From an uncultured Prevotella sp. (GTDB lineage Bacteria; Bacteroidota; Bacteroidia; Bacteroidales; Bacteroidaceae), in the NCBI GenBank assembly GCA_938023885.1, contig CALJCU010000598.1:1-6667 (forward strand): a stretch of 6,667 nucleotides of DNA, given 5' to 3'. Below are positions 6,581 to 6,667 of the stretch, one piece after another; within the stretch, counting starts at the first letter, position 1; the number at the start of each line of letters is the position of its first letter. Both the position numbers and the translations under genes were made by a program. The notes under the pieces are model-generated. The model was not told where the DNA came from. It did no database searches and saw only the letters and a program-made list of their open reading frames with translations.

Positions 6581-6620
6581 AGAAATATCAAGCATTTAGC
6601 GAAAATTATTGGAAGAAAAT

Positions 6621-6651
6621 TTTGCCACATGACAAAAAAGCAGTAACTTTG
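6621..6651 (+). promoter_or_regulatory. Canonical Bacteroidetes promoter reading out of the window
   Basis: TTTG at 6621-6624 and TAACTTTG at 6644-6651 are separated by exactly 19 bases, the preferred arrangement for the Bacteroidetes primary sigma factor. Transcription should begin at about 6655-6659 and run rightward, divergent from recO. No start codon lies between the box and the window edge. From memory, rpsT (ribosomal protein S20) often lies divergent to recO in this group, which would fit such a strong promoter, but the gene is not visible here. Confidence 0.82.
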
Positions 6652-6667
6652 CACCCGCTTATAAAGA

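Noticed and set aside
6565..6654. 30-residue N-terminal extension of RecO
   Set aside because: The extension is hydrophobic and AT-rich, overlaps two promoter-like boxes and precedes the normal RecO start MEVKTKAIVLRT.

Overview
The window carries the end of a division and cell wall (dcw) cluster, a C4-dicarboxylate transporter gene and recO. It most likely comes from a Bacteroidetes chromosome, probably Prevotella-like. The reasons are the gene order murC-ftsQ-ftsA-ftsZ with no ddl gene, the long C-terminal extension of FtsZ, promoter-like elements of the Bacteroidetes form TAnnTTTG, and A-rich leaders without clear Shine-Dalgarno sequences. The genus is an inference from overall protein character. 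No database search was possible.

Left part (1-3964): a rightward run of the 3' end of murC, then ftsQ, ftsA and ftsZ, with gaps of 13, 15 and 69 bases. It closes with a strong Rho-independent terminator. MurC makes a peptidoglycan precursor. FtsZ polymerises into the Z ring, FtsA anchors it to the membrane through a C-terminal amphipathic helix, and FtsQ links the ring to the septal wall synthesis machinery. No internal promoter of the Bacteroidetes type was seen, so the genes are probably read from upstream.

Middle (3965-5578): a single gene for a DcuB-type anaerobic C4-dicarboxylate carrier. It has its own TAnnTTTG box, a 10-base direct repeat just upstream and a leader hairpin. It probably exchanges fumarate, malate or aspartate for succinate during anaerobic fumarate respiration, which suits this group of anaerobes.

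Right part (5579-6667): recO lies on the minus strand, convergent with the transporter gene. The convergent gap holds six tandem 22-base units, and the last unit contains the stop codon of recO. To the right of recO are two divergent promoters. One reads recO with almost no leader. The other is a canonical TTTG-N19-TAnnTTTG promoter that reads out of the window towards an unseen gene.

Most of the window is conserved housekeeping DNA. The least explained element is the 22-base repeat array fused to the end of recO. I did not find a new multi-gene system here.
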